The notes under the pieces were generated by a model. It was given only the letters and a program-made list of their open reading frames with translations, was not told where the DNA came from and did no database searches. This document shows, one piece after another, positions 32,938 through 43,100 of a stretch of 49,555 bases of DNA (its first letter is position 1; each line of letters starts with the position of its first letter). The stretch is taken from the NCBI GenBank assembly GCA_022564995.1, contig JADFKK010000013.1, positions 1-49,555 of the forward strand. Reading direction: 5' to 3'. The position numbers and the translations under genes were made by a program. The stretch is from Planctomycetota bacterium (lineage in GTDB: Bacteria; Planctomycetota; Planctomycetia; Pirellulales; JADFKK01).

Positions 32938-34296
32938 GTGGCAAGTATCAGCAGTGATCTGACAGCCGAAATCAGCGATCCGATAACCGCAGTGACGTCG
33001 CCCGCGACTCCGCAGCTCCCGGCGAATCTTCCCAAGTTGATCGACCTGGGCGGGATCGCCTGTCCGGCGATTCCCGAGGCGGTCGAGGACACGGGGCTCG
33101 ACGCGGCGTTTGTCCGCGACTTGGGGCTCCGCCTGGCCAACTCGGTTCCGAATTTCACCACCGACTGGGCGGCTGGCCAGCTTTGTCTGCCGATGCAGAT
33201 CGTCGATGAGGCGTTCTGGCAGATGAAAGACGACAAGCTGGTCGAAATTCTCGGCCAGAAAGGACCGTTCAGCTATCAGTACGCCATCACCGGGCGCGGT
33301 CGAGAACACGCCCAAAGGCTATTGGAAATCTCCGGCTACGTCGGTCCGGCGCCGGTCTCGCTGGAGAGTTATACGGCCCTGCTCGATTGGCAAATCGCCC
33401 AGCGGCCCCTCGTCACGTCGCAAGCGGTCCGCGATACGATTTCCGAGTTGGTCATGCCGGAACACTCGGTGCAGGTCGCCGAGTTGGCCGTCTCCTCCGG
33501 CCGCAGCCTGTTTCTGTTCGGACCGGCCGGCAACGGCAAGACGAGCCTCGGGCGGATGCTGCACAACGCCATCGATGAGGATCTCTGGATTCCGCACTGC
33601 ATCAACATCGGCAATAACGTCATTCGCATCCTCGACGACCAGTCGCACGACGTCGTCGACCCGCCCGCTGACTCGGCCGGCAAGGTCGACCGTCGCTGGG
33701 TGCGAATCCGCCGCCCGATGATCGTCGTCGGCGGCGAAATGACCCTCGAATCGCTCGACCTGTCCTACAGCAAAGCGCTGCGATTCTACGAAGCGCCGAT
33801 GCACGTCAAGGCCAACGGCGGCACCTTTCTCATCGACGACTTCGGGCGCCAGCGAGTCGATCCGGCCGAATTGCTCAACCGCTGGATCATCCCCATGGAA
33901 CATCAGGTGGATCACCTCACGCTGCACACGGGGCAAAAAATCATCATGCCCTTCCGGCTGATGTTGATCGTCGCCACCAACCTCTCGGTAGACAGCGTGG
34001 CCGATCCCGCCTTTCTGCGGCGGATGGGATATCGCCTGCACCTGGACAAACCGACGCCGGACATCTATCGTAAGATCTTCCGTAATTACGCTGCCCGCTT
34101 CGGCATCGAGGTGTCCTCGGAGTTGCTTTCCAAGCTGCTCGAGCGCTACGAACGAGAACAGCGCGACCTGCGTTGCAGCGAGCCGCGCGATCTGATCGAG
34201 CGCGTGCGCGACGCCTGCCGGCTGCGCGGCGAAGACCTCCGCATCGACCAACCGCTCCTCGATATCGCCTGGGCCGGCTATTTCGGAAATCAGTGA
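32938..34296 (+). CDS. AAA+ ATPase of the Tad locus
   Basis: The 452-residue protein starts at GTG 32938 with GAGG (32927-32930) seven bases ahead. Residues about 60-140 look like a winged-helix-type region (LCLPMQIVDEAFWQMKDDKL, YQYAITGRGREHAQRLLE). The AAA+ core follows, with Walker A LFGPAGNGKTSLGRML (about 193-208), Walker B-like GTFLIDDFGRQRVDPAELLN (about 298-317), a sensor-type IVATNL and a C-terminal helical lid (about 390-452). It has no membrane segment. The type is not CpaF, CpaE or the sigma-54 activator, so the locus has three further NTPases plus this one. Similar ATPases occur next to Tad genes in planctomycetes, but the role is unknown. Confidence 0.85.
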   Translation: MASISSDLTAEISDPITAVTSPATPQLPANLPKLIDLGGIACPAIPEAVEDTGLDAAFVRDLGLRLANSVPNFTTDWAAGQLCLPMQIVDEAFWQMKDDKLVEILGQKGPFSYQYAITGRGREHAQRLLEISGYVGPAPVSLESYTALLDWQIAQRPLVTSQAVRDTISELVMPEHSVQVAELAVSSGRSLFLFGPAGNGKTSLGRMLHNAIDEDLWIPHCINIGNNVIRILDDQSHDVVDPPADSAGKVDRRWVRIRRPMIVVGGEMTLESLDLSYSKALRFYEAPMHVKANGGTFLIDDFGRQRVDPAELLNRWIIPMEHQVDHLTLHTGQKIIMPFRLMLIVATNLSVDSVADPAFLRRMGYRLHLDKPTPDIYRKIFRNYAARFGIEVSSELLSKLLERYEREQRDLRCSEPRDLIERVRDACRLRGEDLRIDQPLLDIAWAGYFGNQ

Positions 34297-34377
34297 TGGA
34301 TTGTACAAGTTCGATCGACCATGTGCCAGGCGGCTCAGTGATCGGACGGTTCCGATGGTGAAAAAAAGGAGACAACG

Positions 34378-37300
34378 ATGATCGCTCGACGACATTTTCG
34401 CAAGGTTCTGCGCGCCGAGAAACTCGAAGCCAGGATCGTTCTGAACGGCTCGATGCCCGGCGACCTCGATTCGATTCTGCCGCTGGCCGACGGTGCAGTC
34501 GGGCCAGCTCTTTCGGACTCCGCCGTCGTCGTGACGACCGACCAGGTTTTCCCCACCTCGAAAGCGGGTCTCGCGGCAAAGCTGGGGCCGGTGCTGGCCG
34601 CAGTTCGTAGCGAGTTTCGCTCGCATCAGATCGAAGCGCCGCAGTTGCCCTTTCAATCGAGGCAGTCGCACTTGCAGATCAGCGACGATTTGATCCTCGT
34701 CCAAGCGGTCGCTTCGGGTGACCCCGGCGTGTTGCTGGTCGATCTTGACGATTTGGGGATGCAAGGATCAGCACAGTTTGGGGCCATCGTATCGGGGCGG
34801 ATTCCTCTGGACATGCTGGACGACATGGCCGCGCTGGAGAGCCTGCAATTTGCCTCGCCCACCGCTAACCCGCGAACGAACGTCGGTCTGGTCACGAGTC
34901 AGGGTGACGTGGCCATGAACGCCGACGCCGCGCGGGCCACCTTTGGCGTGGACGGCAGCGGGGTGAAGATCGGGGTGCTGTCGGACAGTTTCGATACCGG
35001 TGCGGTGGGCAGCTACGCGACCGACGTCGCCTCGGGCGATCTGCCGGCGGGCATCCAAGTGCTCGACGATCTGCCGGGCGGCACGGACGAAGGTCGCGGC
35101 ATGTTGCAACTGATCCACGACGTTGCGCCGGGGGCCGATTTGGCCTTCCACACCGCGTTTAACGGCATCGCCGACTTTGCCCAGGGCATCATCGATTTGG
35201 CCGCCGCCGGGGCCGACGTCATCATCGACGACGTGATTTACTTCGAGGAACCGATGTTCCAGGACGGGGCCATCGCCCAGGCGGTCGATACGGTCGTAGC
35301 CGGCGGCGTCTCTTATTTCTCATCCGCCGGCAACGGAGACCGGCAAAGCTACGAATCGGCCTTTGTTGACAGCGGCGAGGACTTGTTCGTCGACGACGGA
35401 TCGGGCCCCGCGTTTGCGGGCAACCTCCACGATTTCGACCCCACGGCCGGCGTGGATTACATGCAGAGCATCACGGTGCCGTTTTTTAGCGGTTTTGTCA
35501 TGTCATTCCAATGGGACGATCCGTTCTTTTCCGTCAGCGGCGGAGCCGGGGCGGATAGCGATCTGGACATCTACGTCGTCGACGCGGCCGGAACGACGGT
35601 GTACGCGTCGAGCACGACGCGCAACATCGGCGGTGACGCCGTGGAGGTGCTCCAATTCACCAACACCTTCAATTTAATCGCACCACAATTCAACATCATG
35701 ATTGCGAATTTCGACGGCCCGGCCCCGGGGCTGATGAAGTATTTGTGGTACGGCCCGGTTACCGTCAACGAATACGGAACGTCCAGCAGCACGATCTTTG
35801 GGCACGCCAACGCCGCCGGTGCCCAGGCGGTGGGGGCGGCAGCCTACAGCGACACGCCGGCTTTCGGCCAGGATCCGGCACTGCTCGAACCGTTTTCCTC
35901 GGCCGGTGGAACGCCGATCATCTTCGACACGGCCGGCAATCTGTTGCCGACTCCCGAGATTCGCCTGAAGCCCGAAATCGTCGCCCCCGACGGCGGGAAT
36001 ACGACGTTTTTCCCCCAGGGAAATGACACCGACGGCGACGGCTTTCCGAACTTCTTCGGCACCTCCGCCGCCGCGCCACATGCCGGTGCCGTGGCCGCGC
36101 TGATGCTCGAGGCGAATCCGGCGTTGACCCCGGCGGAAATCTACACGGCTCTGCAATCCACCGCGCTGGACATGGGTGCTCCCGGATTCGACCACGACAC
36201 GGGCTACGGCCTGATCCAAGCCGACCAGGCTCTGGGAGAGATCAACCTGGTTCCGCGTTTGGCGGTGTCGATCGACGCCGCGGCGATCGACGAAAACGGC
36301 GGGAGCACCACCGCCACGGTCACTCGCTGGGGTGTCGACATAGATTCTCCGCTGATCGTCACGCTCGGCAGCGACGACGAGAGCGAGGCGACCGTCCCCG
36401 TCGAGGTGACGATCGCGGCCGATGATCAATCGGTCTCCTTCCCGATCGACGCGGTCGACGACCTGCTCTCGGACGGAACCCAGACGGTCACCATCACGGC
36501 GACCGCCGGGGGTCTTCTCGATGGTAGCGACACGCTGCAGGTGACCGATGACGAACCGCAAATCATCTCGCAGTGGGCCAGCACGATCATCGATTTCAGT
36601 TCCGAGTGGATCCTTGGATTTCCCGGCCAGTGGAACGCCAGCCAGGCTCTCGGACCACCCGATACGTTCACCTACGGCGATTTTCCCACGGCATGGGCGG
36701 CATCATCAGCGGACGGCAGCGGCGTGGAATATCTGACTCTGGGCTACGCCACGCCGGTCTTTGCCACGGGTCTGATCGTGCGCGAAACATTTAACCCCGG
36801 CTTTGTGGCCCAAGTCGACGTCCGCGAAGCTGGCACGAGCACGCTGCATACGGTTTGGACCGGCAGCGACCCCAGCCTGCCCGGCACGGTCGCCGACTTT
36901 GAAATCACCTGGCCGGCGACGGCGTTTCAGGTCGACGCCGTGAAGGTGACCATCAACTCGAACAACACCATCGGCGACTTCGAGGAGATCGACGCGGTGC
37001 GATTAGACGGCTGGGACCAGCAACCCCCGACAACGGTCAGCATCGTGGCCCTGGACCCCGCGGCGGCTGAAAACCCAGTCGATACGGGCACGTTTATCGT
37101 CACTCGCACGGACACCGACGGCGACCTGATCGTCTCCTACTCGATCGACCCGAGCAGTACGGCCGCCGCCTCCGATTATATAGCACTCTCCGGGTCCGTG
37201 CAGATCGACGACGGTCAATCGTCGGCCACGATTACACTGACTCCCGTCGACGACGTCGAAGAGGAAGGCGATGAAATGCTGACTTTGACGCTCGACGTCG

Positions 37301-39291
37301 GCGCGGGTTACCAGGTCGGTTCACCCGCCAGCGCGACCGTCACAATCGCCGATGATGACCTCAGCACCACGGATGTTTACGCTGCGACCGAGAACACGAT
37401 TTCCGGGACCGTAACCGCCGGCGCCTTGGCAGACACCTATGCCAGCGACGACGTCTACGAGGAAATCACCGAGCGGCATTCGGGCGGCAAACCCAGCAAC
37501 CGCATCAGTTTTCTCGAGCACATCTGGACGTTCAACGTCGGCGGCGGCGACCCGGCCACCTTTTACGTCGAAGCGGTCCGCATCGACAGCGGTGAGGGCG
37601 ATGAATTTGTCTTCGCCTATTCGACGGACGGCAGCAGCTACACCGACATGCTGAGTGTGACCAAGACCGCCGATGACGATGCGTATCAAACATTTTTGCT
37701 GCCCCCCGGCATCAGCGGCACTCTATTCGTCCGCGTGACCGACCTCGATCGCACGGTCGGCAACAACATTCTGGACACGATCCTCATCGACGAGATGTTT
37801 ATTCGTTCTGCCGGCGGCGGGCTCTCGTTGCCGTTGGTGACCATTTCGGCGACCGACGCAAGTGCCGCCGAAGAAGGTTCGGACCCGGGAGAATTCACGA
37901 TCACGCGCAGCGGAGATACGAGTGGGAGCCTGACCGTCTTTTACACCGTCGGCGGCACGGCCACGGCCGGACCGGCGGCGGATCAAGATTACAATACGCT
38001 TTCGGGGAGCGTGACGATCTCTGACGGCAGCCCTTCGGCAACCATCACCGTGACGCCCGTCGACGACGTACTAGAGGAGGGAAACGAAACGGTGACGTTG
38101 ACCCTGGCGGTCGACACGGCTTACATCGTTGGGCCATCGGACGCTGACACGGTGACCATCGCGGACAACGATTTAACCGCGACCAACGCTCTGGCCGAGT
38201 CGGAGACGACCGTCTCAGGAACCGTGACCGCCGGCGATTACACCGACACGTTTTTCAACGATGGCGTCTTCGAGGTGATCCAGGAGCGCGAGTCGAACGG
38301 CAATCCCAAAAAACGATATAGCTTCTTGGAGCACAAGTGGACGTTTAATATCACCGCCGGCGACACGTTCATGTTCTTCGTCGAGGCTTTTCGCTCCGTG
38401 AATTTTGAGGGTGACGATTTCAAATTCGCCTACTCGACGGACGACGTCACCTACACCAACATGCTAACCGTCAGCAAGACATCCGACGACAATTCAACCC
38501 AGAGCTACGCATTCCTCGAAACACTAAGCGGCACGGTCTATGTCCGCGTGACGGACACCGATCAGACGCCGGGCAACAAGACGTTGGATACGGTGTTCAT
38601 CGACCAGATGTACATCGAGACCTTCCAGGCACTGCACGCTGCCGACGTTACGACCGGCGCGATCGAGGGCGCCGCGGCGCTGACGCCCGCGCAGCTCGCG
38701 CCGGCCGTTGAACAAGCGGTTGCCTACTGGGCGGCCTGGGGCATCGACTCCAGTCGCCTCGACGCCTTGAGTCGAACGCAGATTCAAATCGCCGATCTGG
38801 GCGGCTCGCTGTTGGGAATGGCCTCCTCGTCCGGCCGTGTTTGGATCGATCGCGACGCGGCCATCGGCTACGACCTGGGCACGGTCGTCGCCCATGAATT
38901 CGGCCACGTCCTGGGTTTCGATCACAACGATCGCCGCGACGTGATGGCGGCGCGGCTGCTGCCGTCAATCCCGAAGGCAAGCGATCGAATCGCCGAGCGC
39001 CGCTCTGGTGAATTGGCGATCGATAGCTTCTGGAGCGACGCATTACCCTCGCCGGCCGACGCGAGGTACACGGTTCTGCAAACGCGTCGCGCCGACGACC
39101 TCAAGCCGGCGAGCGTGACGAGACTCGACCGCCGTCGCGATGCCGTCGACTCGATATTTGCCAACTTCACAGGTCCACGGCGGCCCGAGGACTTGCCTGC
39201 CAGGCAAGACAGCCGCCGCCGAGCACGGTCGGAGCATGAGTTCGAACAGTCGCATGTCGAGGAGTTGAAATTGCTGGCGGATACCAAATAG
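34378..39291 (+). CDS. Giant exported serine peptidase (S53/S8-like) with Calx-beta modules and C-terminal metzincin
   Basis: The 1637-residue protein starts with the sorting motif EKLEARIVLNGS (about residues 14-25). The serine-peptidase domain (about 190-630) has IGVLSDSFD (about 198), DEGRGMLQLIHDVAPGA (about 237, Glu where subtilisins have His), ADVIIDDVIY and GTSAAAPHAGAVAALM (about 561), the pattern of S53-like subtilases. Then come a Calx-beta module (about 640-720), a discoidin-like module (about 725-880), two further pairs of Calx-beta and beta-sandwich modules (about 885-1145 and 1155-1410) and a C-terminal zinc-peptidase domain with HEFGHVLGFDH (1506-1516) and a Met-turn candidate DVMAARL. 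Two different proteases in one chain is unusual. It follows the AAA+ gene by 81 bp. GGAG (34368-34371) precedes the start. Confidence 0.9.
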   Translation: MIARRHFRKVLRAEKLEARIVLNGSMPGDLDSILPLADGAVGPALSDSAVVVTTDQVFPTSKAGLAAKLGPVLAAVRSEFRSHQIEAPQLPFQSRQSHLQISDDLILVQAVASGDPGVLLVDLDDLGMQGSAQFGAIVSGRIPLDMLDDMAALESLQFASPTANPRTNVGLVTSQGDVAMNADAARATFGVDGSGVKIGVLSDSFDTGAVGSYATDVASGDLPAGIQVLDDLPGGTDEGRGMLQLIHDVAPGADLAFHTAFNGIADFAQGIIDLAAAGADVIIDDVIYFEEPMFQDGAIAQAVDTVVAGGVSYFSSAGNGDRQSYESAFVDSGEDLFVDDGSGPAFAGNLHDFDPTAGVDYMQSITVPFFSGFVMSFQWDDPFFSVSGGAGADSDLDIYVVDAAGTTVYASSTTRNIGGDAVEVLQFTNTFNLIAPQFNIMIANFDGPAPGLMKYLWYGPVTVNEYGTSSSTIFGHANAAGAQAVGAAAYSDTPAFGQDPALLEPFSSAGGTPIIFDTAGNLLPTPEIRLKPEIVAPDGGNTTFFPQGNDTDGDGFPNFFGTSAAAPHAGAVAALMLEANPALTPAEIYTALQSTALDMGAPGFDHDTGYGLIQADQALGEINLVPRLAVSIDAAAIDENGGSTTATVTRWGVDIDSPLIVTLGSDDESEATVPVEVTIAADDQSVSFPIDAVDDLLSDGTQTVTITATAGGLLDGSDTLQVTDDEPQIISQWASTIIDFSSEWILGFPGQWNASQALGPPDTFTYGDFPTAWAASSADGSGVEYLTLGYATPVFATGLIVRETFNPGFVAQVDVREAGTSTLHTVWTGSDPSLPGTVADFEITWPATAFQVDAVKVTINSNNTIGDFEEIDAVRLDGWDQQPPTTVSIVALDPAAAENPVDTGTFIVTRTDTDGDLIVSYSIDPSSTAAASDYIALSGSVQIDDGQSSATITLTPVDDVEEEGDEMLTLTLDVGAGYQVGSPASATVTIADDDLSTTDVYAATENTISGTVTAGALADTYASDDVYEEITERHSGGKPSNRISFLEHIWTFNVGGGDPATFYVEAVRIDSGEGDEFVFAYSTDGSSYTDMLSVTKTADDDAYQTFLLPPGISGTLFVRVTDLDRTVGNNILDTILIDEMFIRSAGGGLSLPLVTISATDASAAEEGSDPGEFTITRSGDTSGSLTVFYTVGGTATAGPAADQDYNTLSGSVTISDGSPSATITVTPVDDVLEEGNETVTLTLAVDTAYIVGPSDADTVTIADNDLTATNALAESETTVSGTVTAGDYTDTFFNDGVFEVIQERESNGNPKKRYSFLEHKWTFNITAGDTFMFFVEAFRSVNFEGDDFKFAYSTDDVTYTNMLTVSKTSDDNSTQSYAFLETLSGTVYVRVTDTDQTPGNKTLDTVFIDQMYIETFQALHAADVTTGAIEGAAALTPAQLAPAVEQAVAYWAAWGIDSSRLDALSRTQIQIADLGGSLLGMASSSGRVWIDRDAAIGYDLGTVVAHEFGHVLGFDHNDRRDVMAARLLPSIPKASDRIAERRSGELAIDSFWSDALPSPADARYTVLQTRRADDLKPASVTRLDRRRDAVDSIFANFTGPRRPEDLPARQDSRRRARSEHEFEQSHVEELKLLADTK

Positions 39292-39774
39292 GGCCTCTTG
39301 AAGAAAAACCGGTCCTTGCCGTGTGATCGCTTTCAGCGCTTGGGCTGCTGTTTCTTAGTTGGACAGCGCCACTTAGACTCCAGCTAGCAGACGTGAATGG
39401 GAATTCAAAGCAAACGAAACATTTTTTGCCCGCGAATAATTCGTGTTGCCTCGTAGATTGCGGCCCGGCGTGTTGACCTCAAGAATCCCATCGGCCCCAT
39501 TGTTGGTAACTCGGTATCATTTCAAAAGTTAATCGTGCTATCACGGCCCCAAGGGGCGCTGTCCAATTAAGCTTGGATCGTTGCCATGCTCCCGCCCTCG
39601 ACGAAGGGTGAGTGGCAGGGAAAAGTCGAAGAAAAGGGGGACTGTTATGTCCCAAATCGAGGTAGATCTGATCCCTCCCCTTGTTTCTGGCGGGTGGTCG
39701 AACGCTTCCGGGCACGTCAGAAAAAGTGTGCCAGACCGATCCGGCGAGGGCTAGGGTCCGAGAGAGCGCGGCGA
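39292..39774. other. Intergenic stretch with MITE-like element
   Basis: Of these 483 bp, 39354-39571 are a MITE-like element. The remainder, 39572-39774, contains no credible gene and no clear terminator. The convergent neighbours are the protease gene (plus) and the PmoA remnant (minus). Confidence 0.55.
39354..39571. mobile_element. MITE-like element with 21-bp terminal inverted repeats
   Basis: The ends 39354-39374 and 39551-39571 are inverted repeats matching at 19 of 21 positions, with core TTGGACAGCGCC. The enclosed sequence is 176 bp and has no open frame of note. A transposase-less element with such ends is a MITE or an IS remnant. It lies in an intergenic region next to a truncated gene (PmoA), in keeping with past rearrangement. 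The parental transposon is unknown. Confidence 0.7.
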
Positions 39775-40164
39775 TTATTTTTTCTTCCACGCCGCCGGCT
39801 TGGTCTTGGCGAACTCCTGATACTGCTTCTCGATCTGCTTGAGCGTCGGAGCGCCCGCGTGAACGAACAGCCCGTAACGCAGCTTGAGCGGCTGGCCGGG
39901 CTTGATGATGCGCTCGGCGGCGAAGGTCAGCGAGGCGCCCATCCAGCCGTCGCCGCGAACGTGGAAGTGCGAGGGGTGGTTGGGATTGTCGGGGTGATCC
40001 ATCAGCGTGATGCCCTCGACGGTTTTCGGCGCGATCGGGCCGCTGTAGTCGACCCACTTGGCCTGCTTCCAGAAAATCTGTTTTTCGTTCACGCCGCCCT
40101 CCGAGTTGCGGATCATGCCGCCACCGTCGCGGACGCCGATTGTTTTGGCCATGCGGGATAGCAA
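39775..40164 (-). pseudogene. Truncated PmoA-family (DUF6807) gene, C-terminal part only
   Basis: The 129-residue frame matches the C-terminal third of the PmoA/DUF6807 family: GGGMIRNSEGGVNEKQIFWK, WVDYSGPI, GITLMDHPDNPNHPSHFHVR and LKLRYGLFVHAG. Complete members have about 300-400 residues. Here the homology starts almost at the first Met, and only 10 bp separate it from the end of the giant gene, so the first two thirds are gone. DUF6807 proteins are widespread in planctomycetes with sugar-related operons. The frame is intact but without the barrel start, hence most likely a non-functional remnant; a short functional protein cannot be excluded. Confidence 0.8.
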
Positions 40165-40174
40165 GCCGCAAAAT

Positions 40175-43100
40175 CTAGAGGCGGGCGCTGCGACCTGCCC
40201 GACGCTTGATCATTCTCACCCGGTCTGGCGCCGACGGCTCGGCCATAGCACGGTCAACGGCAGCGGCTTGGAGACGATCGAGCGGTGTGTCGTGAAAGGA
40301 CGGGCCGTTCGGGCGGCTGGCACGTCGCACTGTCGCGTGGACACGTCGACCCAGTCGGTCGAAGTGGGCATTCGTCGCGATGCGGTGTTCAGCGGTTGCT
40401 GTGTTCCCCGTAGAACCGCTGGCCACACCTGGAACGATTGCCGCGACCGCTGGTGGCGATGCTGCCGGACCGGGCCCAGTCCAGGCGGCCAAAAGCACGG
40501 TCAGATCCTCGAAATTAACCGTCGTTCTGAACGGGTCGACCAGATTGCCTTCGTTGGGCGGGACGTGCTGATTCCAATGGGCCAGCAGCACGGTCAAATC
40601 CTCGAAGTCGACAAAGCCGTTGCCGGTCAGATCGGCCGCGGAGGCAGTGGCGGCGTTGAGCGTTAGATTGTCGAGGGACACCTGTTCCCAGGGAATGTTG
40701 CCCTGGCCGAATCGGCTGAACTGGAGGTTTCCGGGCTCGAGCGAAAAAATCGTCGTTTGGCTTCCCCGGGCGAGAAACTCGGTGTAGCCCAACCGCGCCC
40801 AGACGCCCTCGGCGCCGACGGACGTTTCGAGGGTGGCCCCGCCCAGTGAAGTAATCTGGCCGTTGTCTTGTTCGATCTGGCCGCTCGAAAGAACGGTGAA
40901 TGGTCCGGCGTTGGAGACCCCCAGCGCTTCGGCTCGTGCGTCGCTGAAGGCCAAGTTAACGCGACCGCCGGCGATGCCGCCCAGCAGGGCGCTGGTGTCG
41001 CGAATCCAGACCTCGACCACGTAACGCTCTCCGTCGGACACTGTGGTGAGCGAGTTGGGGAGCTGATTGCGGCGCGTTTCGGAACTAGCGGTCGCAACCG
41101 CCACCAAACGCGTCTCCAAGTCGCCGGCCGCGGGCGCCGCGGCGGGCGCGGTTGTCGGCTCCGATGACGGTGTTGGCGAAGGCGCCGACGAGTCGCGCCA
41201 TGCAGCGGGGAAGTTGGGTGGCATTGGCACGTCGGCGTCTGGCTTGGTGCGGACGAGCGCGGGGGCAAAGACGCTGAAGTCGCCGAAATCGACCAGCCCC
41301 GATCCGTCGAAATCGGCCCACTGGGCGACCGCTACGTCGGTCTCATCCGTCGACTCCTCGAAGGCCGCGACGAAAAACGAGAAATCGCCGAAATCGATCC
41401 GATCGTTGTCGTCGATGTCGAAGATCATCGCCCATAGTTCGGTTTGCGGTGCTGGGCCCAGCAGCGACGACATGCCGGGGAACCGCGGGTTGGATAGCTG
41501 CCAGCCGCCGGCGAAGGGTCCGGCGTCTTGTCCGTTATTACCCAGCGGGATCTGGTCGGCCGCTGTCGGCTCGAAGCGGACGCGGGCCAGCAGGGCGGGC
41601 CGGTCGTCGCCGACGTCGCCGCGCATGGTGACGGCCCCCAGATTGCGAACGATGCCCGCCGCGTCGTCAATCGTGCCGGTCTGCGAGTCGGTAAAGGCCG
41701 GGCCATATTGCACTTCGACGGCCGTTGAGAATCGCGTGTCGTACGACAGATCGAATGTGCCGCCGTGGATGCCGGCAGCGGCGTCGAGATCGTTCTGGCT
41801 GACCCAGATTTCGACCCAGTAGGGTTCCCATTCGTGCAGATACTCGGCGCCCTCAGCAATCGCATCGACTTCGCCGGCGTCGTCAGTCGCGGTCGGCTGG
41901 CGGACAATGCTCACGTCGAGTCGTACTTCGCCGCCGATCTGCTCGACGCTGACGGCGGAAGTTAGATTCACGTCTTCCCAAGCGACGTTTCCCTTGCCAA
42001 AGCGGCTGAACTGAATTCCGCCCGGCGCAACACCAAACGACGCGCTGCCCGGGGCAGTTGGCAGGATTTCCAGATAGCCGAGCCGGACCCAAAGGGGCGC
42101 CACACCCACGCCGGCGTCGAACGTCGCCCCGCCGAAGTCGTCGACCCATCCGGCCGCTTCGTCGACGTCGCCAGAAACGAGCAGGCCGAACGTCTCGCCG
42201 TGCTCGAGCGCGACCATGTCGACTGTGGCCGTTGTGAACGACAGGTCGATGCTGCCGCCGACCATGCCGGCGGTAAGGCTGCCCGTCTCTTGAATCCACA
42301 CCTCGACGAAATACGAGTCGTTGGCAGAGACCTCGGCGATCGACTCGGGCGGCGCGGCCGACGATTCGCTGGGCGAGGGCGCCGCCACCACGGCAAGCGC
42401 CAAATCGATCGACACGAATTGTTCCCCGACCGAAATCGTCACCGTAGCCGGATCGCTCAAACCGACCCCGTCGCTAAGGCGATAGGAAAACTGATCGTCG
42501 CCGACAAAATCGGCCCTGGCCGTGTACTCAAAGCTGCCATCGGCCGACAGCGACAATTCGCCTTGCGACGGGCCGTCGAGCAGGATCACCGCCAGGGCGT
42601 CGCCGTCGGGGTCCGTGTCATTGGCCAGCAGACCGTCGGGCTCGCCCGCGCCGCCGATGCGAAGTGCGACGCCTTGCACCGCGTTGTATTGATCGTCGAC
42701 GGCGATCGGCAGGCGGTTGACGTCGACGACGATGATCCTCACCTCGGTCGCCGCCGAGGTCTCAGCGCCGCTGTTGGCAGAATAGAAAAACCTATCAACA
42801 CCCGAGAAACCGCTTTGCGGGTCGTATGTGAACGATCCATCGGCGGCGAACACCAACGTGCCGAACTCAGGCGGCGTCACCAGTGCCGCGGTTAGGGCGC
42901 TGCCGGAGTCGTTTTGCAACACACCGTCGAGGGCATTCACGGTAATCGAAATGTTCTCCAGCGTGGTGTAGCCGTCGGCGACTGCCGCGAGCGGATGGTC
43001 GAACGCCTCGACGGTGATCGTTACCGAGGCGATGTTCGACAAAAACTCGCCGTCGCTGGCGACGTAAGTAAAGCGGTCGGTGCCGAAAAAGTTCCTCTCG

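Larger units (their letters stand above)
32335..33000. repeat. Tandem duplication of about 355 bp that created flp2/flp3
   Basis: Unit 1 (about 32335-32688) and unit 2 (about 32689-33000) share a leader (GCTCAGCTACGAGA, then ATGTCGCGATTCATC or ATGTCTCGATTCATC), a pilin gene and, after the pilin, the start CCCGAGGTAT...GTGGCAAGTATCAGCAG of the AAA+ ATPase gene. Pilin starts are 355 bp apart, and the two ATPase starts are 324 bp apart. Confidence 0.85.

Noticed and set aside
33319..34764. A 481-residue minus-strand frame over the AAA+ gene and the protease start
   Set aside because: It covers Walker motifs of the real gene, has no domain, and crosses an intergenic gap.
39479..40171. A 230-residue minus-strand frame overlapping the PmoA remnant
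   Set aside because: The PmoA-family homology lies in the other frame; this one shows no motif.
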